This document shows, in pieces, positions 6,143-12,114 of a stretch of 13,518 nucleotides of DNA (positions are counted from its first letter, which is position 1; the number at the start of each line of letters is the position of its first letter). The notes below the pieces were generated by a model. That model was not told the DNA's origin. It saw nothing but the letters and a program-made list of their open reading frames with translations, and did not search any database. The position numbers were made by a program, and so were the translations under genes. Source of the stretch: Candidatus Hydrothermota bacterium (GTDB lineage Bacteria > Hydrothermota > Hydrothermia > B15-G9); NCBI GenBank assembly GCA_003645975.1, contig QNDP01000012.1, positions 1-13,518 of the forward strand. The letters run 5' to 3'.

Positions 6143-7921
6143 TCATCTCCCATATCGCATCTCCCTTCTACGCAAAATTGCGTAGGCTTGGTCAATCTTT
6201 TCGATGAGTCTCCTCCTGTCCTCTCTTTTTAGTCTTGCCCTACGGATCTCACGATAGACATCGTTTAAGACGCTATACACATAGCGAAAATCGCGCTCGA
6301 TTTCAGCAAGTGTGATGCATCGATCGACCGCTTCGGACAGCTCTTGGAAATTGCGTTGAAATTCGGTTTCCAGCTCGGCCTGCCACCGTTTTTGGCGTTC
6401 CCAAAGGATGTCAAATGCGGCTCTAAGTCTATCGAACAGCTCGTCTTTCTGGTCGCGCCTCATGCGCGTATTCCGAAGTTCGTCGCGCACCTGCCGCAGG
6501 TAATCGCGCGCCTCGTTGAAGCTCGGCGATGTCTGTGCCATCTCCAACCCTTTGGAGACCATCTCGCTGAGCCGCTGATAGTTCTCGTTGAACTCCTTTT
6601 CGAGTTCACGGCGGTATTCCGCCTGCCTCTCGCCGAGAATCGCATAGGCCTCACGGAGCTTCGAGAATAGCTCATCCTTGTGTTCGCGTGTCATAGGTAG
6701 TTCGCGCAGCCGTTCACGAATTCGGTTGAAGTGTTCGCGCGCCTCCTTGAAATAGCGTGTCTTTTGCGCAAGTTCGACGCAGTCCTCGACCTCCTTTTTC
6801 ATCTGTTCATAGTTCCGCTGGCGTTCGAGTTCCATAGCGGCCGCCCATTCGCTCTGGCGCGCGCGCAGGATGTTGAACAGGTTGTTCAGCTCGGCGATCA
6901 ACTCACTGCGCTTGCTCGATTCCAAAGGCAACGTCTTCGTCTTGTCCTGAAACTTGATGAGTTCCATGCGCGTGTTTCGGAAGTCGTGCGTTGTGCGGAC
7001 AAGCTTGTCCAGTTCTTCGAGTTCCTTACGGAGCAGCTCATAGTTGCGTTCCCGTTCGGCCTGAGCGGATTCGCGCCACTTCTGTTGCCTCTCCCAGAGG
7101 ATGTCGAACGCCTGCTGGATTATGCTGAGCACCTCTTCACGATGTTCGGGTTTCATCCTGACCTTGCGTGCAATCTCTTGGAAGTCTTTGAGGTGTTCGC
7201 GAATCTGCACGAAGATTGAGCCTTTTTTGGCCTCTTCGAGCAGCTCCATAGCGCGCTCTTTCATCTCCTCATAGTTCTGTTTCAGTTCGCGCTCGATCTC
7301 GCTCCGCTTTTTGTTCAGGATGTCGATGACCGGCTTGGTGGCTTCGAGCATGGCGTTTTTGGCGAAATCCGGGAGATCAGAACTTTCGACATCCAGTTTG
7401 AAGTCCTCGATTTCGGTCATGACCCGTTCGATCGAGTTGAGTGCGACCACCTTTTCGGCCGATGTGTTCAAGTAGTTCAGTCTGCGCATGAACTTGTGGA
7501 GCCTTCGGGCGACATCCATGAAAAGGATGGCCGCAACCGCTGGGTTGCCTCCTTGAGGTTCGACGAAACCGACCTGTTTGCCCAAGCGTCCCTCGAACTC
7601 CGTCTCTATGTCGTCGATCGGCTGGCCGCTCCAGTTCCAGATGCGCCCGTATTCATCGACATAACCCTTCGGAATCCATTGACCGTCCTTCGTGTGGCGA
7701 AAGATATAGCCGTCGGGTTCGACCCTCCAAGTAGGCTCTGATTCGCCGTTTTCCACGATAAAGCCTTCGGAGTCAGCTTCTGCAAGTTTTACCTTGAATT
7801 TCACAAGCGGATCGGAGATCACATAAAGCGAACCATCTGAGTCCATGAACCCTATCACATCGCGCCCTGTGGCGCTCTGCCTATATGCAAATGTCTCCTC
7901 GAATAAGTCTAACTTGAACAT
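6143..7921 (-). CDS. DUF349-like repeat coiled-coil protein with beta-hairpin N-terminal domain
   Basis: This 592-residue protein has no signal peptide or membrane segment. Residues 1-125 are beta-rich, with repeated hairpin units of the form G-[FY]-[IVM]-x(2-4)-D/N-G-x-[ILW]-[YW] (for example GFMDSDGSLYV and GYVDEYGRIWN), reminiscent of beta-flower type repeat domains. A helical linker follows (residues 126-215). From residue 216 to the end come four repeats of exactly 77 residues and a fifth of 69. Each starts N-[YF], has a central F/L-x-x-L/I-[RN]-x-A/L-[FY]-x-I-L unit and then an R-Q/R block before a charged Glu/Arg-rich helix. This resembles DUF349 repeats of bacteria. It is the first gene of the leftward run, and its stop overlaps the alternative HAD start. 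The function is unknown; the architecture suggests a rod-like scaffold or nucleic-acid- or ribosome-associated protein (inference). Confidence 0.85.
   Translation of the reverse strand: MFKLDLFEETFAYRQSATGRDVIGFMDSDGSLYVISDPLVKFKVKLAEADSEGFIVENGESEPTWRVEPDGYIFRHTKDGQWIPKGYVDEYGRIWNWSGQPIDDIETEFEGRLGKQVGFVEPQGGNPAVAAILFMDVARRLHKFMRRLNYLNTSAEKVVALNSIERVMTEIEDFKLDVESSDLPDFAKNAMLEATKPVIDILNKKRSEIERELKQNYEEMKERAMELLEEAKKGSIFVQIREHLKDFQEIARKVRMKPEHREEVLSIIQQAFDILWERQQKWRESAQAERERNYELLRKELEELDKLVRTTHDFRNTRMELIKFQDKTKTLPLESSKRSELIAELNNLFNILRARQSEWAAAMELERQRNYEQMKKEVEDCVELAQKTRYFKEAREHFNRIRERLRELPMTREHKDELFSKLREAYAILGERQAEYRRELEKEFNENYQRLSEMVSKGLEMAQTSPSFNEARDYLRQVRDELRNTRMRRDQKDELFDRLRAAFDILWERQKRWQAELETEFQRNFQELSEAVDRCITLAEIERDFRYVYSVLNDVYREIRRARLKREDRRRLIEKIDQAYAILRRREMRYGR
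6146..7276 (-). repeat. Five tandem 77-residue protein repeats within the coiled-coil gene
   Basis: Repeat boundaries on the protein are residues 216-292, 293-369, 370-446, 447-523 and 524-592, matching 7276-7046, 7045-6815, 6814-6584, 6583-6353 and 6352-6146. Conserved positions are N-Y/F at 1-2, E/D/K-rich helix to about 20, a short turn with a basic residue near 40, [FLI]-x(2-3)-A/L-[FY]-x-I-L near 53-60, and R-Q/R-x(2)-[WY] at 63-67. DNA identity between copies is low, so the repeats are ancient at the protein level and not a recent tandem duplication. Confidence 0.85.
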
Positions 7922-7954
7922 AGCTTTCCACTTTCCTGTTGGTTTTGGACGGAA

Positions 7955-7984
7955 ATTTTACGCTCTCAATGCTAAGGAATGCAA
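7955..7984 (-). promoter_or_regulatory. Candidate promoter for the leftward gene run
   Basis: On the minus strand TTGCAT (7984-7979) is followed after 18 nt by TAAAAT (7960-7955). The -10 matches sigma-70 at 5/6 and the -35 at 3/6. Transcription would start near 7948, leaving a leader of about 27 nt that holds AGGAAAG/GGAAAG sites ahead of the ATG at 7921. Confidence 0.45.
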
Positions 7985-8022
7985 CCGAAGCCCCGTAAAA
8001 CCGCCGAGAAACGGTGCTGCGT

Positions 8023-8044
8023 GTATTGCGCCGATTGACAATAC
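8023..8044. repeat. Inverted repeat overlapping the ABC gene -35 element
   Basis: GTATTG (8023-8028) and CAATAC (8039-8044) are perfect reverse complements separated by 10 nt, and they flank and partly cover the TTGACA at 8035-8040. A dimeric regulator could bind here, but arms of 6 bp can arise by chance in a region this size. Confidence 0.3.
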
Positions 8045-8064
8045 CTGCCACAAAATTTCAAAAT
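8035..8064 (+). promoter_or_regulatory. Candidate promoter of the ABC transporter genes, leaderless layout
   Basis: A perfect TTGACA (8035-8040) is followed after 18 nt by CAAAAT (8059-8064, 4/6 to the -10 consensus). A start 6-8 nt downstream of the -10 falls at about 8070-8072, on the ATG itself. No Shine-Dalgarno sequence exists between them, only an A/T-rich stretch. Confidence 0.5.
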
Positions 8065-8071
8065 TAAAAAC

Positions 8072-9010
8072 ATGAACTTGCCGATTTTGAAAGCAATCGA
8101 AATCAAAAAAACATACCCCGGTAAGCCGCCGGTCGAGGCCCTCAAAGGAGTTTCAATTGAAGTCAACGAGGGCAATGTCGTTGCATTGTTAGGGCCTAAC
8201 GGCGCAGGCAAGACGACCTTCGTGAAGATCATAACTGGGTTGCTCCTGCCCGACGGCGGCGATGCACTCGTGAGAGGCTATTCGGTTACCAAACAGCGAC
8301 ATCGTGCACTCTCCCAGCTCGTTACTGTCCTTGAAGGCGACCGTAACCTTCGGTTCAGGCTGACCGGATTGGAAAATGCCGAGTTCTTCGTCGCACTCTC
8401 CGGCCGAAAATTCGACAAAAAGCGATGCATGGAACTTGCTGATCGGTTCGGCCTTGCCGATGCCATGAACAGACAGGTGCGAACCTACTCGAAAGGGATG
8501 AAGCAGAAGCTGTCGGTGTTGATAGCGTTTCTGACCGACACGCCGCTCATTTTGCTCGACGAACCGACTTTGGGATTGGATGTCGAGGCATCGAACGAAC
8601 TCATCGAGGTGATCAAAGAAGGGGCAGATGCCGGGCACGCCATCCTGATCACCACGCACGAAATGCATATCGCACAGAAGGTTTCGACCCATGTCGCTAT
8701 CATCAAGGAGGGCAAACTCGTAACCTATCAGCGCACCGAGCAGTTGCTCGAACTTTTCCGTTACAGAGAATTCCTGATCAAAGTGAGGCCGAACGACATT
8801 GAACTCGAATTCCCCATGCTGCGTAAAGTGGAGTCGAACGATAACTTCGCCACATTCGTGCTCGACACGGCCGAGCCATCCGATGTCTATCAGGTTATCG
8901 ACATGCTGAGGTCAAAAAACGCCGAAATCCTTGAGATCGTCCGTCGTCAGCCCGACCTTGAAGAGGTCTATTTGAGGATAGTGAAAGGTGGAGGTGTGTC
9001 CAATGCTTAG
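8072..9010 (+). CDS. ABC-2 type exporter, ATP-binding subunit
   Basis: The 312-residue protein has the complete nucleotide-binding domain: Walker A GPNGAGKTT (41-49), signature YSKGMKQK (139-146), Walker B LILLDEP (159-165) with D-loop GLD, and switch His196. The Q-loop position seems occupied by Glu88 (VLEGD), a variation common in ABC-2 type ATPases. About 85 residues follow the core (from about 228), a C-terminal regulatory-type extension seen in this class, ending EEVYLRIVKGG. It would power the permease encoded next, whose ATG overlaps this gene's end by 8 nt. There is no recognisable ribosome binding site before the ATG; a TTGACA promoter directly upstream suggests a leaderless message. 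The substrate (drug, lipid, peptide or polysaccharide) cannot be told from the sequence. Confidence 0.9.
   Translation: MNLPILKAIEIKKTYPGKPPVEALKGVSIEVNEGNVVALLGPNGAGKTTFVKIITGLLLPDGGDALVRGYSVTKQRHRALSQLVTVLEGDRNLRFRLTGLENAEFFVALSGRKFDKKRCMELADRFGLADAMNRQVRTYSKGMKQKLSVLIAFLTDTPLILLDEPTLGLDVEASNELIEVIKEGADAGHAILITTHEMHIAQKVSTHVAIIKEGKLVTYQRTEQLLELFRYREFLIKVRPNDIELEFPMLRKVESNDNFATFVLDTAEPSDVYQVIDMLRSKNAEILEIVRRQPDLEEVYLRIVKGGGVSNA
8990..8994 (+). promoter_or_regulatory. Ribosome binding site deciding the permease start
   Basis: GGAGG lies 8 nt before the ATG at 9003, inside the last codons of the ATPase gene. It favours 9003 over an in-frame GTG at 8988, which would sit on top of this site. 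Confidence 0.75.
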
Positions 9011-9788
9011 ACTTGCATGGGTATATCTGAAGACAAACGTTAAGGAGATGCTGCGCTACCCGTTCGAGATGGTGAACATGTATATCTCGCTGATTCTGAT
9101 ATTTGGCGGAATTTTCCTCGGCATAAAGGCGTTCGCTCCGTCGGTTGGACTCGAGACGAACAAAGCGGGTTTCTTTCTCGGTTACATGCTGTGGACATTC
9201 TATCTTTTCACGGCAAACAGCGCATCGTGGACGATATACTCTGCAGCCACAATGGGTTATCTCGAAAGGGAGTTCTCCTCTCCGTTCGGACACACGATCA
9301 TCGTGGTCATAAAAATCATCACAGACAACCTCGCCTCACTTATCCACTACCTCCTGATCGCCATCCTGATGATCCTAATTTTCGGCGTGGATTTGAAGCT
9401 GGATGTAATAGGAACCATTGGCCTTGTCCTTGCCGCATATCCGTTCTTTCTCGGCGTCGGTCTCATTTTCGCCGGGTTAGCCCTGAATGTGAAACGGATC
9501 GGCAGCTTCATCTCGCTCGTCCAAATAATCTTCATGTTTCTCGCATTCGTCGGCGGAGGTCGGCTTTCGCCCAAAGTCGTATCTATTGTCCGTTATTTCC
9601 CATATCTTCAAGCACTTAGAGTTGCAAAGGCGATAACAATCAGGGGCGTTCGCTGGCCAGAACTCTTTGTCTCAAATGATTTTATGACCTTGCTGCTCAC
9701 ATCCCTGATAAGCTTCGTAATCGGATGGATGTTCTTCAGGGCTATGGACAGGCAGGCGATGCGGAAAGGCGTTGTCGGACACTACTGA
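9003..9788 (+). CDS. ABC-2 type exporter, permease subunit
   Basis: The 261-residue membrane protein has six predicted transmembrane segments at about residues 25-45, 57-80, 108-128, 137-160, 166-186 and 226-246, and a basic cytoplasmic C terminus. This matches the usual ABC-2 membrane subunit, which pairs as a dimer with two copies of the ATPase. The amphipathic N-terminal stretch LRLAWVYLKTNVKEMLRYP before the first helix is typical of the family. It overlaps the ATPase gene by 8 nt (ATGCTTAG), so the two are translationally coupled. No third component, such as an accessory membrane-fusion protein, is adjacent. No terminator hairpin is visible after the stop. Confidence 0.88.
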   Translation: MLRLAWVYLKTNVKEMLRYPFEMVNMYISLILIFGGIFLGIKAFAPSVGLETNKAGFFLGYMLWTFYLFTANSASWTIYSAATMGYLEREFSSPFGHTIIVVIKIITDNLASLIHYLLIAILMILIFGVDLKLDVIGTIGLVLAAYPFFLGVGLIFAGLALNVKRIGSFISLVQIIFMFLAFVGGGRLSPKVVSIVRYFPYLQALRVAKAITIRGVRWPELFVSNDFMTLLLTSLISFVIGWMFFRAMDRQAMRKGVVGHY

Positions 9789-9869
9789 GAATGCCCGCCA
9801 GCTTATTTTGACTTCGTTCCACTTCGTCGAAATTTGAAAGTTAGGGACGTTTCCTTTGGCAGGAGCAAG

Positions 9870-9898
9870 TTGCCTATCGACGAAGCCGTCCTTATTCT
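9870..9898 (+). promoter_or_regulatory. Candidate promoter of the GHL10-like gene, near-leaderless layout
   Basis: TTGCCT (9870-9875) is followed after exactly 17 nt by TATTCT (9893-9898), each 4/6 to the sigma-70 consensus. The expected start near 9905 leaves a leader of fewer than 10 nt before the ATG at 9914, with no Shine-Dalgarno sequence. The 125-nt gap (9789-9913) holds nothing else apart from a weak 9-bp inverted repeat. Confidence 0.45.
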
Positions 9899-9913
9899 AT
9901 CAAACCGAAAATT

Positions 9914-11104
9914 ATGAAAGTCTTAATAGCATTGGCAATCATGAGTGTGTTCCCTCCAGAACAAAGGGCTATGTGGGTGGTGGCCAACACATTCCGCGAC
10001 TCGGCCGAAGTCCGAAAAATGGTCGAGTTCGCACATAAAAATGGCATAAAAATCATCTTCGCACAGATAGCGAGAAGCGGTTACGCCTATTACGATTCCG
10101 ACATCCTTCCCCGCTCCGAAGCGCTCAAGGTGCCGGAACCCTACGATCCGCTCGCACATCTCTTGAGTCTGACCAAGCCGCTTGGCATCCAAGTGCATGC
10201 ATGGATCAACGCCGTCGCATGGTGGTCGGTGGAATCGCCGCCCGAATCCTCAAATCACATTTACTACACTCATCCTGAATGGTTTGTGGTCGATGATGAT
10301 GGGCGATCAATGCATTCCTATTCCCGTCAGGACATCCGCAACGCCGGCACTGAAGCACGGTTCCTCGACCCGATGATTCCTGAAGTCCGCAAGTTTATCG
10401 CCAGCATTTACATCGAAGTTGCACGCAAATACGATGTCGATGGTGTCCACTTCGATTTTATTCGCTATCCGGGTCCGAAATTCGGCTATGCAGATTGGGA
10501 ACGCCAATTTTACGAATCGCAACACGGGCTTGACCCTATGTTCATCTCTGACGCAGCGAAAATCTACACTCCGAAATGGAACATCATGCGCAGCAAAGAC
10601 CTATACGAGAGATGGATGACCTACCATTACCTCAGATGGAATTGGTATCGCAGGCAGGCGGTTACTGAAATCGTCAAAATGGTGCACGATTCGATCAAGT
10701 CGTTCAAACCGAATGTGATAATCTCGGCCGCTGTGTTCCCGAACCCTGCTTCGACGGCGTTCGCTCGTGGCCAAGATTGGCGCACTTGGGTCGAACAGGG
10801 CTATGTCGATTGGGTCTGTCCGATGGCTTACACACCTTACCCAAAACTTTTTGAGCGATATACGCAATATGCGATGGGTGTGAAGACCGGAAAAGTCAAG
10901 GTGTTCATGGGTATAGGGATATGGTTCAAAAACGCCGAATATTACGGCCGTCAGGAGCTCGAAATCGCCGAGAAATACGGTGCCGATGGCGTGGTGCTCT
11001 TCTCCTACAATGTCTTCCACGATAATCCGGAGCTTGCAACTAAGCTCTTCGCCAGGAGGAAGAAGCGTGTTTACATCGGTCGCTTTGGCATTCATGCTTA
11101 CTAA
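9914..11104 (+). CDS. GHL10/DUF187-type glycoside hydrolase-like protein (YngK-like)
   Basis: The 396-residue protein looks like a TIM-barrel glycosylhydrolase-like 10 protein. Typical strands are RAMWVVANTF near residue 18, IIFAQIARSGYAYY (47-60), GIQVHAWINAVAWW (91-104), VDGVHFDFIRYPG (175-187), IISAAVFPNP (269-278), YVDWVCPMAYTPYP (297-310) and GADGVVLFSYNVF (356-368). Asp181 in HFDFIRYP is at the position often proposed as catalytic. The N terminus MKVLIALAIMSVF is a short possible signal peptide, so the mature protein probably acts outside the cytoplasm on a polysaccharide or peptidoglycan-like substrate; the family's substrates are poorly known. No ribosome binding site precedes the ATG; a promoter just upstream suggests leaderless expression. 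The 3' end overlaps the next gene by 38 nt. Confidence 0.82.
   Translation: MKVLIALAIMSVFPPEQRAMWVVANTFRDSAEVRKMVEFAHKNGIKIIFAQIARSGYAYYDSDILPRSEALKVPEPYDPLAHLLSLTKPLGIQVHAWINAVAWWSVESPPESSNHIYYTHPEWFVVDDDGRSMHSYSRQDIRNAGTEARFLDPMIPEVRKFIASIYIEVARKYDVDGVHFDFIRYPGPKFGYADWERQFYESQHGLDPMFISDAAKIYTPKWNIMRSKDLYERWMTYHYLRWNWYRRQAVTEIVKMVHDSIKSFKPNVIISAAVFPNPASTAFARGQDWRTWVEQGYVDWVCPMAYTPYPKLFERYTQYAMGVKTGKVKVFMGIGIWFKNAEYYGRQELEIAEKYGADGVVLFSYNVFHDNPELATKLFARRKKRVYIGRFGIHAY
11054..11059 (+). promoter_or_regulatory. Ribosome binding site deciding the GTG start of the isomerase gene
   Basis: AGGAGG lies 7 nt before GTG 11067 and inside the end of the GHL10-type gene. Later in-frame ATG codons (11094, 11115) have no comparable site. 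Confidence 0.75.
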
Positions 11105-11891
11105 CATTTGGATCATGAAGTCGGAGTTCTCCAAAAAATTGGTCAAAGAGGAGGTTAGGCGCATCCAATTTGAAGCGCCTGTTAAACTTCCGATGCGAGA
11201 GGCTCAGGAAAAGGCTATCGCAAGACTTCGTGAGGAGAAGGCTATCATCAACAAAGCCAAAGAGATGGGGTTCACAGTTTCGCAAGATGAAGTGGAATGG
11301 CTCTTTAACGAATTCAGACGGTTGTTCCCAACGGATGCCGAATTTTACAAGTTCCTGAAAAAACAGCATTTGGATGAGGACGAAGTCCGAGACGACATCG
11401 CAAGGGATATCCTGATGTTCAAAGTGCTCGATAGCGTTGCAAAAACGATCAAGATTTCCGACGATGACACGGTTAAGCGGCCTTACGAGGTGCGCTATCG
11501 TGAGATCTTCATCTACTCAAACCCATACGAGCCTAAAGGTCGAAGGATCAGCAAGATAGCGAAAGCTTGGTGGATTTGGCTCAGGCTAAAACTCGGCGCC
11601 GACTTCTGTAAAATGGCCGAGAAATACTCAAGTCGTTCCAACCGTGAGCGTTGCGGCGATGCAGGTTTCACCTCTTACATGCCCACAAGTGCGGTCAGGA
11701 TGCACGCATGGCGGCTGAAACCCGGCCAGTTGAGCAAACCAATTGTAACCACTTGGGGGATAACAATTATTCGGGTCGAGGAAGTTCGAGGCGGCGAACC
11801 TGTGCGCTTCGGTGATCTGCCGTGGCGTCTCAAACGCTTGGTATTCATGGACAAAGTGCTTGAGAAATTGGATCAGATGCTCAGCGAGTGA
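11067..11891 (+). CDS. SurA/PpiC-like peptidyl-prolyl isomerase (parvulin)
   Basis: From the GTG at 11067 the protein has 274 residues. Residues 2-17 are hydrophobic (FTSVALAFMLTNIWIM) and form a signal or anchor segment, though without the usual basic start. Residues about 20-125 are helical and resemble the SurA N-terminal chaperone domain (GFTVSQDEVEWLFNEF, then HLDEDEVRDDI). Residues about 140-240 are a parvulin PPIase domain: YEVRYREIFI, LGADFCKMAEKYSS, CGDAGF, RLKPGQLSKPI and WGITIIRVEEV. The family's usual GGDLG turn reads CGDAG here. Such proteins fold or escort exported proteins in the periplasm or at the cell surface. The gene starts within the GHL10-type gene, so the isomerase may serve that exported protein or others (inference). 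If translation began at ATG 11115 the protein would be cytoplasmic. Confidence 0.85.
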   Translation: MFTSVALAFMLTNIWIMKSEFSKKLVKEEVRRIQFEAPVKLPMREAQEKAIARLREEKAIINKAKEMGFTVSQDEVEWLFNEFRRLFPTDAEFYKFLKKQHLDEDEVRDDIARDILMFKVLDSVAKTIKISDDDTVKRPYEVRYREIFIYSNPYEPKGRRISKIAKAWWIWLRLKLGADFCKMAEKYSSRSNRERCGDAGFTSYMPTSAVRMHAWRLKPGQLSKPIVTTWGITIIRVEEVRGGEPVRFGDLPWRLKRLVFMDKVLEKLDQMLSE

Positions 11892-12006
11892 GAAAGAGAC
11901 ATTATCTAAAATCCTTAAGAGCATCAATGTGTTAGGCCTGTTATTTTGAAGAAATTGTGGCTCATTTTATGGCTTAAGCTTCGGATTTACAGTTAGATTC
12001 CCTGAT

Positions 12007-12035
12007 TTGTGAACATAAAAACGATGTGTTAAAAT
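12007..12035 (+). promoter_or_regulatory. Promoter of the lamin-tail surface protein gene
   Basis: TTGTGA (12007-12012, 4/6) is followed after exactly 17 nt by TAAAAT (12030-12035, 5/6). Transcription would start near 12042, giving a leader of about 72 nt ending in AAGGAGG. It is the best overall sigma-70-type match in the window. Confidence 0.6.
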
Positions 12036-12100
12036 TGAAGTGCAATAACAGTTAACATTGGGGATCTTATGGATGAAGTCATTGGCTTGGAATAACAAAG

Positions 12101-12107
12101 AAGGAGG
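12101..12107 (+). promoter_or_regulatory. Ribosome binding site of the lamin-tail surface protein gene
   Basis: AAGGAGG lies 7 nt before the ATG at 12115. The sequence and spacing match the site before the eRF1-like gene. Confidence 0.88.
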
Positions 12108-12114
12108 TTATTTC

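Larger units (their letters stand above)
11892..12114. other. 223-nt intergenic region
   Basis: This stretch is more A/T-rich than the flanking genes and holds no credible ORF. It contains one good promoter (12007-12035) and the ribosome binding site of the next gene. I found no strong stem-loop plus T-run that would terminate the upstream transcript. Confidence 0.6.

Noticed and set aside
8988..9002. Upstream GTG start for the permease
   Set aside because: It sits on the GGAGG that serves ATG 9003, and it would add five residues not typical of the family.
9822..9885. 9-bp inverted repeat CTTCGTCGA / TCGACGAAG before the GHL10-type gene
   Set aside because: The arms are 46 nt apart, no T-run follows, and the right arm lies in the promoter spacer. 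It could be an operator half-site pair, but chance is as likely, so I do not call a feature.
10980..11066. Longer N terminus for the isomerase from ATG 10980
   Set aside because: The added residues are Ser/Pro-rich shadow translation of the GHL10-type gene, while AGGAGG 7 nt before GTG 11067 gives a clear start with a hydrophobic segment.
11892..12006. Possible terminator after the isomerase gene
   Set aside because: No stem of useful length followed by a T-run was found; the short palindrome GCTTAAGC is too weak.
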